The notes under the pieces were generated by a model. That model saw nothing but the letters and a program-made list of their open reading frames with translations. It ran no database searches and was not told where the DNA came from. Of a stretch of 64,000 nt of DNA, positions 33,956-45,570 are shown piece after piece (position 1 is the stretch's first letter; each line of letters begins with the position of its first letter). Source of the stretch: Combretum micranthum (taxonomy: Eukaryota > Streptophyta > Magnoliopsida > Myrtales > Combretaceae); the NCBI GenBank assembly GCA_024138025.1, contig JAMXBD010001106.1, forward strand, positions 418,754 to 482,753. Reading direction: 5' to 3'. Made by a program: the position numbers and the translations under genes.

Positions 33956-36900
33956 TGTCATGCCTCGAAGGGTACCCTAAATGTGGCAGTCTACTGTACA
34001 CAATATTAAAGCCTAGGAATGACCGTCTCAGTCACGCGAAGGCTTCCATACTATGTACAAGGCGTCTAACACATGGAGGAGACACATCGGAGTGATACAT
34101 TTTATATTGATACAACTTGAGTAACAATGTAAAGGAAATACAATTCACTATACTTCAATTACAATTCATTAAATGATTTCACTACATAAAACTATTATAA
34201 AGCAATTCACAAGACCTAGCTAACATCTTCAAGTATTCTTACTTCCTGCCAGAATCTCGAAATCATACTCGGCTCCAACCATCTCAGACCTTACGTAGCA
34301 TTCTTGAGTTAACTTGTTTAATCAAACATCTATTGGGGTATAAGCTACACTAGCTTAGTGAGAGTTCCCTTAATTTCGTACTATAACAAACAAGTTATAA
34401 ATCATCCATATGCTATGCATGAACAAACATATGAGCAGACAATTATGTATGGGTATCCAGAACCCATACACAGAATAGATTTACACCCCCGTATCTAGGG
34501 TTAGGGATGGTATTGAAAGTCTATACGACCGCTGCTAGTCCTCAAGCCTCCCAGGCTCATAGCACTCGACTCGACTAAGCTCATACATGGGATGCATCCC
34601 CGATACGCCTTAGTTCCCTATGAATGAACTGTGATACCGGGTCTCATTCTCCAAACGAGTTTTCGGACCATACCGATCGACCTGCGTAGGAGTAGCACGC
34701 TATCAAATGCAACTTGTTCAATGCGATGCATGACCAATTTATTTTTGCTTAGGTCAAATTATTTATATACTCTTTAGAGTGACCAACCAATATCATACAC
34801 ATAACAAAAATAATATGAACAATGCAGTTATCCAATCGAATCATGGTTTCGATATGCTTTAGTATTCTTTGGCATACATATAGCAAAGTCTCATGACTAT
34901 CCCATCCCCATTCATATCGGCTTTTATCTTTTTCCTATAATTCTAATGCAACTAGCAACTAGCTACAAGCACAAACAAGGTAACAAAATAAGAGGAAAAC
35001 TCACTCGGCCATTGGATCACCGGTCTCTTAGTAAAAATAATCCGGTAGTAGGGAATCGTCGATTTTGGGATCACCTAAAAAGGAAGAAATACCCTAATAA
35101 GTATTTCATCACTTAACTAATCCAAGATATTTAACAAAACTAGAAAATTCGTAATTCTCGTCCTACTTGGGAATTCCAACTTAAAACGGCCACAACTTCA
35201 TCATTTTAACTCGGAATTTAGCAAATTATATACCGATTTCTATCTATTTCGAAAGATATATCTAATTCTAATATCATATTTAAGTTTTGAAAACTTTTAA
35301 GCTTCGAAAAGATCCTATCAGTTCAGATAAGTAGCGAAAACAATTTTAGAAAATTGATTTTGTGAAAGTTCATGAAGTTTCTACTATCTAAAGCAAGTAT
35401 TCATGCAATATGAACAAGTTACTATCATAAATGATATGTCATGAGATATATATATATATGTGCATGTTCTTGATGATATTTAATAAAAGAAATTTTTAGA
35501 AAACTTTTTCTCGTATGACTTTATGAAAAATTAAGTCCTCAATTATGTATACCTTAAGGCCTTTGTTTTTCAACAAAAATTCCCATTTTACACTTTGTAA
35601 ACATGTTTTTAAAATTGGTTCATCCCAAAATCTGAATTTGTAAAAATTGTTTTTGTGGTGATTCTTTTAAATAAACTCATTTGATACTTAGAAAATTAAG
35701 GCTCAACCATACCTAGCCACTAAGGACTTCATTTCTTTAATAAAAATTCTATTTTGAGTTTGGAAAGTAAGTGTTTTCATGCCATTACTCAATTATAACG
35801 AATTTCTTAAAATGACAAATAACTCAAATTTTCCTACTTTATTTCTACTCCTTGTTCTACATGTTTTTCTTAGCAAATCCCATCTCAACTTATAAAAAAC
35901 TTTACTTGATGATATCTATGACCTATACTCTTCATTTTTCATATAAAACACAAGTTTTGGAGTTGATAAAAGGGTTTTTAAGGCATAATCTTGAAACCAT
36001 CCGAATTTCATAAGGTTAGGATAAAACTCAAATTTTATACTTTGTAATCTCTTCCTATTTTGAGAATCTCTTTTAGTAGATATACCATTTACTTATAAAA
36101 AAGTCTCCCATTGATACCTATTCCATAAGCCTTTCATTTTTTAAACAAATTCTTCATTTTGGTGTTGAAAAATGGGTTTTCAAAATTGGTCTTGGCTGAG
36201 ATCCGAATTTACAAAATTTATTGATAAAATCCATCTAAACTTATGAAAATTCATCCCTTACATATCCTATCTTAAGAGCCTTCCATGTCTTGAATAAAAA
36301 CTTCATTTTTGAGTTGGAAAACATGTTTTTAAGTTAGGCCTTTGTCTTGATCCAAAAATAGAGTTTTGTTTTGAAAAATAATATTTGAAAATCACCTTTG
36401 AACCATAAAAAATGAAGTCTTGATGATATATACCCATTAAGTCTTCATTATTTCAAGTAAAACTTCCATTTTAACAATTGGTAAGTGGTTTTTAAATATG
36501 AGTCTTGCCTAGATACGAATTTGACCATTTTTGTTTGAGTTCAAAACCAAGATCTACACTTTCTATGAGCATAAATATAAAAGAAATCCATGGTAGTAAA
36601 CTATAAACTCTTAGATCTAAACATAAACATAAGCAAAGTTATATAAAAGTTAGATCTACAAAATATAACTACTTTTAGTAAGAAAATAATAATATTACAA
36701 GAGAATAATCATGGATAAGAGGAGTGTTCCATTTTGGCATCATCATCCTTAGCTTTTAAGCTTATGAAAGGTCATTTGATGCATGAAACTCTCACTATAC
36801 TTTACCAATATCAATTATGGAAGCTTTGGACAAGAGTTTACCAAAGAATCTTGAAGCAATATGTGTGGGAGCTCCAATAAAGAATAGAGGTAGCAAGTGT

Positions 36901-38499
36901 TCTTACAAGAACAAGAACAAGAACAAATGAAGAGAAAAAGAGAGGAAAAACAGAGAGGAAAAATGTAAGGAATGGTAAAGGTTTGAAGGTGTAAATGAGA
37001 GAGAAAGATAGAAGGAGTTTTAAGACACTTAAATGAGATAAAAAAAAAAGAAAAAAGAAATGAGCAGCCAAGACATCACTAGGGCTGGCATGAAAGATAG
37101 AGGAGAGAGGGAGAAGAATTTAGTTGGTTTTTTATTTGAAATTGTAATGTGTAATTAATGGTATGTATAGCTTCTTGAAGAAGAATTAAAACAGGGTTAT
37201 TTTAATTAATTTTGGAGGGTTTCAAAGGAAAAAAGCAGCCAAAAGAAGGTAAAAAATATACCATGAAGTGATAAGTGAAGTGTAGAGTACTTTCTTAATA
37301 AATAAAATAAAAATAAGAAAAAATAGAAAATTCATTCTAAATTTTTGTAGCAGATTTTTCATAATTAAAATAAGATAATTAATTTATTTATTTTAGTGAA
37401 CTATCAAATAAGTTACCGGTATGATCAAATTACGCGAATATGAGCTATAGATGGTATTTTTATAACCCGAAAAATTATAAAAAAATTATTTTATGAAAAT
37501 AAAAATATTTTTCAAATATTTTCAAATTATTAAATTATTTTATTTTATTTTTAGTATCAGGTCATAAACAGAAACGAATCTTGTAAAAACTCAAAACGAA
37601 CTAAATTTTGGAAAAACAGAATTTTCTATGATATATAAAATATTTATCTAAAAATATTATTGTTTACGAGAATAATAAAATTGTTTAATGAATAGTAGTA
37701 AATAGTGCAAAAGACTAGTTAATTACCGGTAGTAAAGAAATACGAATATAATCGCAAAATCAGATATTTCTAGTTATCGAAAAATTATAAAATTGATATT
37801 TTTGAAATCCTTATGAAAATACGAGTCTAACGGTATTAATGGTATATTTTTTATATCTCGAGCCCTAGGACACTCTTTACAAAGTCTGTATCTGAACGGG
37901 TTCGAAATAGATCAAAAATTTACCAATATGATATTTTTAAGCGACCTTATATTACTACGAGCTACTTTACACACTTAAACTATACCTTGGTCTCTAGGAC
38001 TAAGAACGCAAGATTGCCGGACTAAAACTACTATATTCCACTTAGGGTTCCGAGTGATTTTCTGGTTTAGATCTTTGCCAATTTGGAAACTGATATTTTA
38101 TGTTATGCAACACATTTAGTTTGAGAAATTTATTTTAAATTTTATTTTTTTGTAAGTATTTAATATCTCTTAACGTTTTCAGAATTCTTGAATTGAGTTT
38201 TATTTCCGAAGGTTTAATCGTTATTTATTTTTTAATAATTTGTTTTTGGGTTTTATATTACCCGATTTTACAAGTCAGAGTTAAGTATAGAATTTATCAT
38301 TCATAGTGGTTTTGGATTTGAAGACTGTTGAGTTCTTATTTTATTTTTAAGGATTTTCATTTTCTCATGATTAAGAAATTCCTAGATTTGCTCGTGATTT
38401 AGGACTAGTTGAAGTTTGGTTTTAATTTGGAGTCATTTTTAGAGTTTATTTTTTTATGTTTATTTTGGAATTATTTACTGAAATTTTCCGGAGCTTACA
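33956..38499 (-). mobile_element. Solo LTR C, 4.5 kb, same family as A and B
   Basis: On minus it begins TGTAAGCTCCGGAAAATTTC at 38,499 and ends TACCCTTCGAGGCATGACA at 33,956. The flanks are TCCTT (33951-33955) and TCATT (38500-38504), a 4-of-5 duplication. The shared block is at 35,148-35,275, the donor-like GTGAGT starts at 35,004, the inverted repeat is at 34,341-34,357, and degenerate repeats run about 35,520-36,560. There is no internal domain. A C/A change in one target copy (TCATT) makes a stop codon in the host ORF, so the ORF was open before insertion. Confidence 0.9.
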
Positions 38500-38883
38500 T
38501 CATTCATCATCATACAGCCCCATGACATATATGAATGTCCTCATTGGGACCTCTCTGTATTCTCCAAATGCATAAAACCTTACTACACTATCTAAGCTGG
38601 GCACTTCCCCTTCCATCTGCAAACTAGCCAAAAAGGCTAAAGTAGTGCCAGCATATACATTCTCCCTAATTTCAATCACCTTCCTTTATACAACATCTTC
38701 AAAATATTTTAGGAAGTCTTCTTCCATGCCAAAACTCCTTAGTAACCCCCAATTCACTACAACATTCTCTACAATCTTTTTCTAGGATAAAAACAGATTA
38801 AATCTATCCCTATAATCAGCAGACATATTTTCAAGAGCTTGGGTACTTACTTGGAATTGTGTATGCCGTCTTTTTGGTGCCAT
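38500..38883 (-). pseudogene. Additional ORF of element H, segment 1 (N-terminus)
   Basis: The ATG at 38,883 begins MAPKRRHTQFQVSTQALENM, a start very like the MAPKRK of plant 'putative plant transposon protein' ORFs (a Pfam family I recall as PF20167) carried by Athila/Tat-type elements. It continues DRFNLFLS, a stop where Trp/Gln would be expected, VVNWGLLRSFGMEEDFLKYF, another stop, NVYAGTTLAFLASLQME, then FYAFGEYREVPMRTFIYVMG. Function in the family is unknown. With segments 2-4 the ORF spans about 3.0 kb (near 1,000 codons). It lies downstream of gag where pol would normally be, so this is a derivative that replaced or lost pol. Confidence 0.6.
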
Positions 38884-39340
38884 TTGTTCAGCAAAAAGAG
38901 ATAACATATATTAGTTCATACTTACTTATAACTAAAACACATATTTCTATTTTGCCATTACTTTGAGTACTCAAAGACAAACTAGGGTTTCTACAGAACT
39001 AATAAGTCCGAGAAGAAAACAAAGTCTATAACTATTTATGCAAATTTTAAAGAATAACATTATTTACCAAACTACTTTAAAAATAACAGTTCATCATTTC
39101 TATCAAGTTCGTACAGAAAATTTGAAAAACCCTAAAAATACAAAACACATTATATAATAGCAAAAATTAAAAAAGAAAGAAAGTAAAAAGTATACCTGAT
39201 ATGATTATAGCTTTGAGATGTTGGAAGGTTTTTGGGATTTGTTTTTAAAGAAAATTTTGTAAATGCAAGAGAGATTTTTTTTCAAGTGCAAGAATAGTGT
39301 TTGTGTCGAGTGTAGAATGAACGGTCTTTATATTTTCAAA
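38884..39340 (-). promoter_or_regulatory. Promoter-like region and leader intron before the additional ORF
   Basis: Read on minus: a TATA-like ATATAAAGA at 39,333-39,325; a short leader; a donor ATCAG|GTATAC at 39,195; a T-rich tract ending TTCTGTAG with AG at 38,992-38,991; then about 107 nt to the ATG at 38,883. The arrangement (TATA, leader, intron of about 205 bp, second leader exon, ATG) is like a plant gene and suggests the ORF has its own transcript. This is inference from motifs. Confidence 0.45.
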
Positions 39341-39819
39341 ACTTTTTAATAATCAAGGCAAAAAACGACAAAACATATTATTTTATTTATATTAAGACTA
39401 AAGAAATAAAGGATAAATGACACTCGACTTAAAGCAGAGTCGTGGCTTATTTGAAAAGAATTAAAGAATGCTAGGGCAAAATTTTTATTATTTTATTCAC
39501 GAAAAAAATTTAACATTGTCAAGGGTCAAATGAGAGAGACCGACAATAAGGCTCAACTTCTATAATTCACCTCAAAATTGTTGAGGTTGAAACTTGTTCT
39601 TGCACAAAATTTCCATAAAGTACTATATAACCACATTCATCAACCATTCCATTCAAGCACATGATATAACAAAATTAAAACATTACATTCATCATAAAAA
39701 AATTTACACAGATTTTGTCTTAAGACCACTTTCGTCCTATTAATCCCTTAAAACAACTAATTCATTCTATAAAAAACAAACAGAAAGAAAAGATGTACGA
39801 TAATCATCCTAGAAATCAA
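39341..39819 (-). other. AT-rich spacer between gag and the additional ORF of element H
   Basis: No coding sequence is recognised. A GAGTCG / CTCGAC pair at about 39,424-39,444 and AAGGCTCAAC at 39,550 resemble the GAGGCTCGA words of the LTR at 21,925-22,300. Pol (protease, RT, integrase) would be expected here in an autonomous Athila and is absent. Confidence 0.45.
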
Positions 39820-40362
39820 TCATTCTTGCTTTGTTTGATCACATGGATTAGGCTTAGTATTCGAAGGTAATGATCCTGAAGGTCTCTTTGAAAGAATTTT
39901 GAAAAATTGGCTAAGGTAGTTTTCTAAGTTATGAATGGCAAGAGTATGATTTCTCAAGGTGGCATCTATTCCATGCTGCCTATTCTTAGAAGCTTTGATA
40001 AATTTGGAAACTAAATGTTCAAGAGATTTCTTGTTTCCTTGATAAGTCCTTATCCATTGTATTGGTGGTTTCTGAAAATTGGGTTGGTCCAATTGATTTT
40101 GAAAATTATTGTTACTCTATTGGAAATTTGGATGGTTCCTTTAACCAGGATTGTAAGTGTTACCGTAAGGGTTAGATTTTTTACCTGAAAAATTGTTCAC
40201 AAACTCACAACTCTCAAAGGTCATTCCTTCAATGTTTTGGTCAGGAAACTCAGCAATCATATTTACTTGGGTTCTCTCTACAGACAAATGTTCCACTTTT
40301 TTGCTTACAGCCTCAATCTTGGCAGTTAAATATGACACAGGATCCAACTCAAAAAGTCCTCC
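39820..40362 (-). pseudogene. Athila-like gag, C-terminal part
   Basis: Two stretches on minus, 40,347-40,141 and 40,092-39,820, read as one. They hold FVNNFSGKKSNPYGNTYNPG, a stop where Trp is usual, RNHPNF, then PPIQWIRTYQGNKKSLEHLV, HNLENYLSQFFKILSKRPSG and SLPSNTKPNPCDQTKQE. The Athila Gag pattern is 'NPYSNTYNPGWRNHPNFSW ... xxLExQxGQLAxxLxxRPxGSLPSxTExNP'. The frame stops at 39,820 without reaching protease. The N-terminal part is cut off by element D at 40,363 and should lie beyond the right edge of the window. Confidence 0.8.
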
Positions 40363-40933
40363 TATAAACCCCGGTATTCTCAGTAGTTAAGAAACCCCGG
40401 GAATTGGAAGCGAAACCCTAATCCGGTCCAGTTTGGGGCTAGTAAGAGAAGCTTAGGAACCCTAAATCCGGCTTTCCTTCGGTTTCATAATAAAAGAAGT
40501 TTTATAAGGTAAATGAATATGAATTATCCTTCTAAAGTATATTTTAGACCTTTGAAAGTTTTAAATTCGGGAATTTTTCAATTCTGGGCCTTCCCGAGCT
40601 CAATTACGGAAAAGCGTGCCCCGAACCACGAATTTAGAAAAATGTTCCAGAATATTCATTAGAACCGTAATCTTATACGGATTCCAAAAGTATCAATTTT
40701 ATAATTTTCCGGGTTATAAAAATTACAGTTATAGCTTTTCCGTGTTTTCGTTACAACCGGTAAAGTAGATGTCTTGTCTACAATTCACAAGTACAACCTA
40801 CACTACACACTACCCATACCCTATTTTTACATCCTTACAACTACTCATTTCAATTTTCTTTTCCAAGAATTTTTGTCTCTTAATCAATTATCACATTTAT
40901 TACATTTTAATTATCTAAATTACAAATATAAAA

Positions 40934-40969
40934 ATTTCCACACACGCACACACACACACACACACAAAC
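40934..40969. repeat. (CA)n microsatellite in D 5' LTR
   Basis: About a dozen CA units with one CG interruption; a shorter equivalent lies in the 3' LTR at about 51,051-51,070. Confidence 0.85.
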
Positions 40970-42469
40970 CCATGGCCGGCGCCCCCCTAGCTTTTCCCTC
41001 TCAATTTAATTTATTTTTACTCAATTTATTCAACTAAAACCCTAATCCACTTAATATATAAACTAAATGTTCATTCTCTCTCCTCTTTTCACTTGTTTCA
41101 TTTTTACAAAAGAGAAAACTCTCCCTTTCTTCCTCCTATTGTGCCGTGAGCCTCCCCCTCCCCCATTCTCACATTTTCAACTTATTTTCTCCTATTTTCT
41201 ACTCCAAGACTCCATTGGTAGGTTGATTTTAAGTATTGTTCATCCCAAATCTTGTAATGGTAAGATCATTCTTGTGTGTTTTCCACCATTATTCCCAATG
41301 AGCAGTAAGGGACATGAAAACACTACTACAAGAATCTCAAGCCATCACAAGAAGTGGATCTAGTATTTGAAAGAGTTTTGTTTGAAATATCATCTTGTTC
41401 ATGCATGTAAAGTAGAGATCTTGTATATATTGATGTTCATGCCATGAGATTTATGATTCATGCATTATATTTAGTAGATCTAATGTTTAGACATCCACAT
41501 CTTCATTACATGTATGATCATAGAGTTATTTTGATTTCCATGCATTGATGATCATAAAAATGTAGTCTTTATATGTATAGATATGTTAGATGGTAGATCT
41601 TCATATATAGGAGGCAAAGAACATTGAAAAAGAAAGGTTTTGTCAAATATGAATGGTTGGAAATTCGGATGAAATTAGAACCCTACTTTAAAAACCACCA
41701 AACCATTTTTAAACTCATATTTCACATGAAAAATGAAGGGTATGTGTAATAGGTATCTTGAAAGAATGATTTTCATAAGCTTAGATGAGTTTAAGCATGA
41801 TAAGAATGTAAAACAAGTAGTAAAGTTAGAATGAAAAATATGGATATGTGAATGTATAGTCAAATTCGTATTTTTGTGATGCCTACATGAACACTTAGTA
41901 TCAAGCTTAGATGGCATGTTTTATGAGTTAAATGAAGCCTTTAGATGATAGATATATTGGAGCTTCAATTTTGATGCCCTAAACAAGTTTTCTCATAAGG
42001 AAAATGCAAGGAAATGAAATTTACAAAATTCGGATTTTTACAAATAGCTTGTTTAAAAACATGTTTACCAAATGAAAAATGTGGATTTTTATGCATAAAT
42101 GAAGGTCATGATTAATATAGACTTTGAGAACTTTTTTATTTAGATAACAAGTGAATTTCAAGAATAAAATCATAGGAACCCTAGGGAATGTAAAATTGGG
42201 AAGAATAACTCTTTAAGAATAACCTTTGTGGAATTTTATAACAATTAGGAGTTCCTAAGAGTTCATCATCAAAAATCATCAAGACCATGCATGTATTGAG
42301 TTCATTATCACATTCATATTAGGAATTCATTCATATACCATTATACATGAATCATCAACTAAACATTTTTATCAAAAGCGAAACAATTTTTCGGAATTGA
42401 GAAAGTGATGGAACAGAACTGATCCCACTGTTCCGTGACCTTAATGTTTTCAAAACTTGAAAATAATAT

Positions 42470-42600
42470 TAGAAATAGATAGATCTTTCGAAGTAGATAG
42501 AGATCGATATAAAATTTGCGAAATTCCGAGTTAAAATGACCAAGTTATGGCCGTTTTAAGTCGGAGCTTCCGCAAATAGCGAGAATTCCGAATTCATCTA
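42470..42600 (+). promoter_or_regulatory. Conserved LTR block (copy in D 5' LTR)
   Basis: Contains GATAGATCTTTCGAAGTAGA, GAGATCGATATAAAATTTGC, CGAGTTAAAATGACCAAG and TTATGGCCGTTTTAAGTCGG. Near-identical words occur in solo LTRs A-C, from which the rest of this LTR has diverged strongly. Confidence 0.5.
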
Positions 42601-43035
42601 GTTTAGATGCATAGCTTAGTTACATGATGAGAATCTCATTAGGATTATTCTTACTTGGTAGGTGATCCCGAGCAAGACGACACCTTACGCTCGATTATTA
42701 CTACTAGAAAGACCGGCGTCCAATGGCCGAGTGAGTACTACTTCCACTCTCAATTAATGTTGTGATTGTAATGTAGTGGCACTAGTGGTGTAGGCAAAGA
42801 TAAAAATGGATATGTATGATGGGGTATATGGGAATATAATTGTCTGCTGTTGATGTGTGAAATGGAACTTAAGAATATCGAAACCGGGTGTTAAGCTATT
42901 GATTGATTATAGTATTTTATATTGAATGTCTGCGAATAATAGTTGGCCACCTAAAAGAATTGAATTAATGTATATTTGACTTCAATTGTAATTGGATTCA
43001 TTCATATCACGATGGGGATGGAGCATTAGCATTGG

Positions 43036-43130
43036 TTGGTTTTTCGTGATCCATAAAACGAATATGTTGGTTAATCGTGATCCATAAAACGAAATTGTTG
43101 GTTAATCGTGATCCATAAAACGAATTATTG
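43036..43130 (+). repeat. Three 31-bp tandem repeats in D 5' LTR
   Basis: The core CGTGATCCATAAAACGAA starts at 43,045, 43,076 and 43,107 (period 31), linked by TTGGTTAAT. The array recurs in the 3' LTR (from 53,183) and in the E LTR fragment (about 54,115-54,210), where single-base changes are accumulating. Confidence 0.9.
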
Positions 43131-43332
43131 TTCAGTTGACCGTGAGCTTAAACGGCGTCGTACCGCAGGATTCGTTAATCTGCTAACCCGGGATGGAGGG
43201 CGCAAGTCCATCCACATATGATTTCCGGTTGGTCATATGTTTGTTGAACTCATTTTTGATGCATACACTTGCTTGAATAATCACTTGTTTGAATGAATTG
43301 TACTTAATTGTGATATGGAAGTTCTTACTCAC

Positions 43333-43348
43333 TAAGCTAGTTAGCTTA
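43333..43348 (+). repeat. Conserved inverted repeat TAAGCTA-GT-TAGCTTA in D 5' LTR
   Basis: Perfect 7-bp arms with a 2-nt loop, just before the TTGCAG acceptor-like site. Same at 53,473-53,488 (3' LTR) and 54,414-54,429 (E). Confidence 0.7.
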
Positions 43349-43761
43349 CGCCCCCATAGTTTTTACTTATTGCAGCACGAGTTTATCTGGCTTAGACCGA
43401 GGCAAGCCACACTCAGGTACCGGAGATAGGAGTTTCCCATAGAAGTTTACTTCATTTTTGTATAGACTTCCGTTGGAAACTAAAGGACTCTGGATGACTG
43501 TAATGGACTTGATATTATTTTGCGGGGGAATGCCCCTTAGATTTTGTAAAGTATAATTATGCGTTTTGGTTTATTATCTATGGCTAATGAATGCCACATT
43601 AAACTACTTAACTCCATTGGTTGAGTATTCTATTGTCGTAAAGGGACGCTTTACATCTATACAAGACTCCCGAAGGGCTCGGATAGGGAATTCGAGAGTC
43701 TTATATAGTATGTGGCGGGCTGTTACGTTTAGGATACCCTATGGGGCGTGACAGTTTAAGT

Positions 43762-43773
43762 TGGTATCAGAGC
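43762..43773 (+). other. Element D primer binding site (initiator tRNA-Met)
   Basis: TGGTATCAGAGC lies 8 bp after the LTR end. The same sequence follows the LTR pieces of E (about 54,845) and F (about 58,110), marking the start of each internal region. Confidence 0.9.
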
Positions 43774-43955
43774 CCTAGGTTATAAAACAAGACAATAGAA
43801 TTAAAAGAAACCGGACTTAGAAATCTAACTAATAGGTTCAAATGGAGTTAAAAACGTTTTTTGCTAAGTCTGATTAGGAGTCTTATATTGTTGTAGGTCT
43901 CCTTGGGTGAGACCAGGGAACGGGCCAGAACTTCACCAAGAGGAATGATGAGACT

Positions 43956-45011
43956 ATGGTGGAGTATAGGTTAAGGTTAAGAGAATTGTGCGAAGACTTT
44001 GCCCTAGCCAGACATCCCCGGACTATAGGGGAAATGTTCAAACTGTGGAAAGATGGATTGAGATACACAAGGTGGGCTGCTGTAGTCGACCGGTTGAGGT
44101 ATGATCCCATGGGGAGAAGGAGTTGGACTAAATTGGAGACGATTTATACTTTGGAGAGAATCATGGTTGAGTATGGGCGCGAGCCCATGACTAGGGAGGC
44201 TACATTTATTTTGAAGAATGGGGGAAACCGAACCCCTCCAGATTTTAGGGTATGGATCCCTATAGGACCCTTATATGTGTATGCCCATGACAACTTGTAT
44301 GACCACCATGATTGGAACATAGCAGACGCATGGAACCATATCACTTGGCATGCGGTTTATTTAGACATTCTCCCACCCCGAGTGATAGCTCCACCTCCAG
44401 CCACTGACATAGGCATGCAATTGAATGGGGCGCCTGTAATTGGAGAGGATGAGGAAGAAGAAGAAGAAGAAGAGGACCCCGAGGAGGATCCTAACTGGGA
44501 AGAAAATGTAGTCCCTAGAACCCCTACCCCACCTATCGAGCCGGAAGCAGAAGTGAATCCGGAACCCAACCAAATTGTATGGGATTTTAATCGGGAGCTG
44601 GAGATACCGGATAGTGGTAGGGTGGAACCCGAGTTTGACCCCATGATATGGAGAGATGTTTATATGGAGGGAGAAAATCCACCTGTACTTGATATAGTAG
44701 TAGCAGAACCTGTGGCCCCGAGCCTATGGAGGTAGAAGCATGGGTGGAGAGCCGGTGAGAGAAAACGAGGTAGTGGAGACTCAAGTGAGTGAGCCTGAAG
44801 TTAGAGGTGAGGAGAATGAAGTGAGCCCGAGGGAAGGGCAAGGCACGGAGGAAGAGGAGAAAGTGAAGACCAGAACCTTTAGTCCGACCTACTAGGAAGC
44901 GGAGGATGACTACGGGAATACCTTAGTTTGTTTATCCGACGGGACGACGGTGGTTCTTCTAGCAGGAGACGACCTCCTAGCTCGACCTCCGATGACTCTA
45001 GTGATGAGTAG
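43956..45011 (+). pseudogene. ORF0 of element D (extra ORF upstream of gag)
   Basis: An open stretch of 259 codons from the ATG at 43,956, then a frameshift at about 44,725 and the C-terminus in another frame to TAG at 45,011. Layout: an N-terminal 130-residue part rich in Arg, Trp and Tyr (VEYRLRLRELCEDFALARHP; RTIGEMFKLWKDGLRYTRWA; FRVWIPIGPLYVYAHDNLYD); a Pro/Glu-rich acidic middle with a run of ten Glu (GAA/GAG repeat at about 44,447-44,476); and a tail with paired basic residues and Ser repeats. It is not Gag: Gag proper begins 560 bp later with its own zinc knuckles. A TTGTTGTAG acceptor-like site lies just upstream (about 43,890). I do not recognise the family. Extra ORFs before gag ('orf0') have been described, as I recall, in some rice gypsy elements. 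Confidence 0.65.
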
Positions 45012-45570
45012 AGACCGAGATGATAGCTAACCCATGAAGTCCAAGTGGAGTCCTGATTTTCTTATTTTGTAGTAGGCAATGCGGGATGCCAATTTGCCTT
45101 AGGATTTCAGGATAGTTAGTATTTTATTGCTTCTTTTTCCCTGTATTTTGTCATGTTTTCGGGAATAGGGAAAATGTTTAGAATCGGAATTGGAGTATAG
45201 CTAGCCAAATTTTGGGGACAAAAATCTTGATGTAATATTTGTATGGCTCGCTAAAGTAATGAAAGATCGTGTTTATTTCAAAGGAAAGGAGTTGTGAAAA
45301 GCATGCATGCTAGACATGAGGCATAAAGAACATTAACCGCATATAGATTGCATGAGCATTCATTCATTCACATTATTGTTATGAAATTTCAACTTGTTAC
45401 TCTATGTGTGAATTCTTTTATTCTCCTTATGATTATATGAATTTATGAAATTCCATTTCTTTCTAAGTTTGATTTCCAAATTTTCGCAATTTTTGAACTT
45501 TGTTAACAAATCTAGTCCTTTCGAAATCTAAAACCTCCTAAGAATACTAAAAATTCATTAAACAATGTAT
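45012..45570 (+). other. Spacer between ORF0 and gag in D
   Basis: AT-rich, no ORF. It contains TAGTAGGCAATGCGGGATGC, shared almost exactly with E (about 56,164) and F (about 59,450), so the spacer is a standard part of the family. Confidence 0.6.

Larger units (their letters stand above)
42731..43375 (+). other. Possible LTR intron in D (GTGAGT ... TTGCAG)
   Basis: CCAATGGCCGA|GTGAGTACTA at 42,720-42,740 and TTTTTACTTATTGCAG|CACGAG with AG at 43,374-43,375. The span is 645 bp, close to the 673 bp predicted in LTR A. Both sites are present in the 3' LTR, where one base upstream of the donor differs (GGCTGAGTGAGT). Confidence 0.4.
40363..43753 (+). repeat. Element D 5' LTR (3.39 kb)
   Basis: It begins TATAAACCCCGGTATTCTCA, with the expected TG changed to TA, and ends CCCTATGGGGCGTGACA. 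Contents: a (CA)n run at 40,934-40,969; degenerate repeats with AAATTCGGAT/GTA words at about 41,651, 41,863 and 42,029; the conserved block at 42,470-42,600; the donor-like GGCCGA|GTGAGT at 42,731; three 31-bp repeats at 43,036-43,130; and the TAAGCTA/TAGCTTA hairpin at 43,333-43,348. ORFs at 40,774, 41,067 and 43,566 are in repeat or UTR-like sequence and lack domains. Confidence 0.9.

Noticed and set aside
33814..34095. 93-codon plus ORF across the end of solo LTR C
   Set aside because: It spans the border of an LTR and the antisense of the additional ORF; part repeats at 24,945-25,175 only because LTR B has the same end.
36838..37071. Hydrophobic minus-strand ORF in LTR C
   Set aside because: The Leu/Phe-rich run reflects the pyrimidine-rich tract of the LTR, with no conserved counterpart protein in A or B.
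43036..43130. CRISPR-like short repeat array
   Set aside because: Only three units with nearly identical short linkers, within a plant LTR; a simple tandem repeat.
43566..43751. 60-codon ORF repeated at 53,707-53,892
   Set aside because: It occurs only because both LTRs of D carry the same sequence; it ends exactly at the LTR terminus and has no domain.
44357..44644. Ser-rich minus-strand ORFs opposite ORF0
   Set aside because: They are the antisense of the Glu (GAA/GAG) repeat and neighbouring codons in ORF0.
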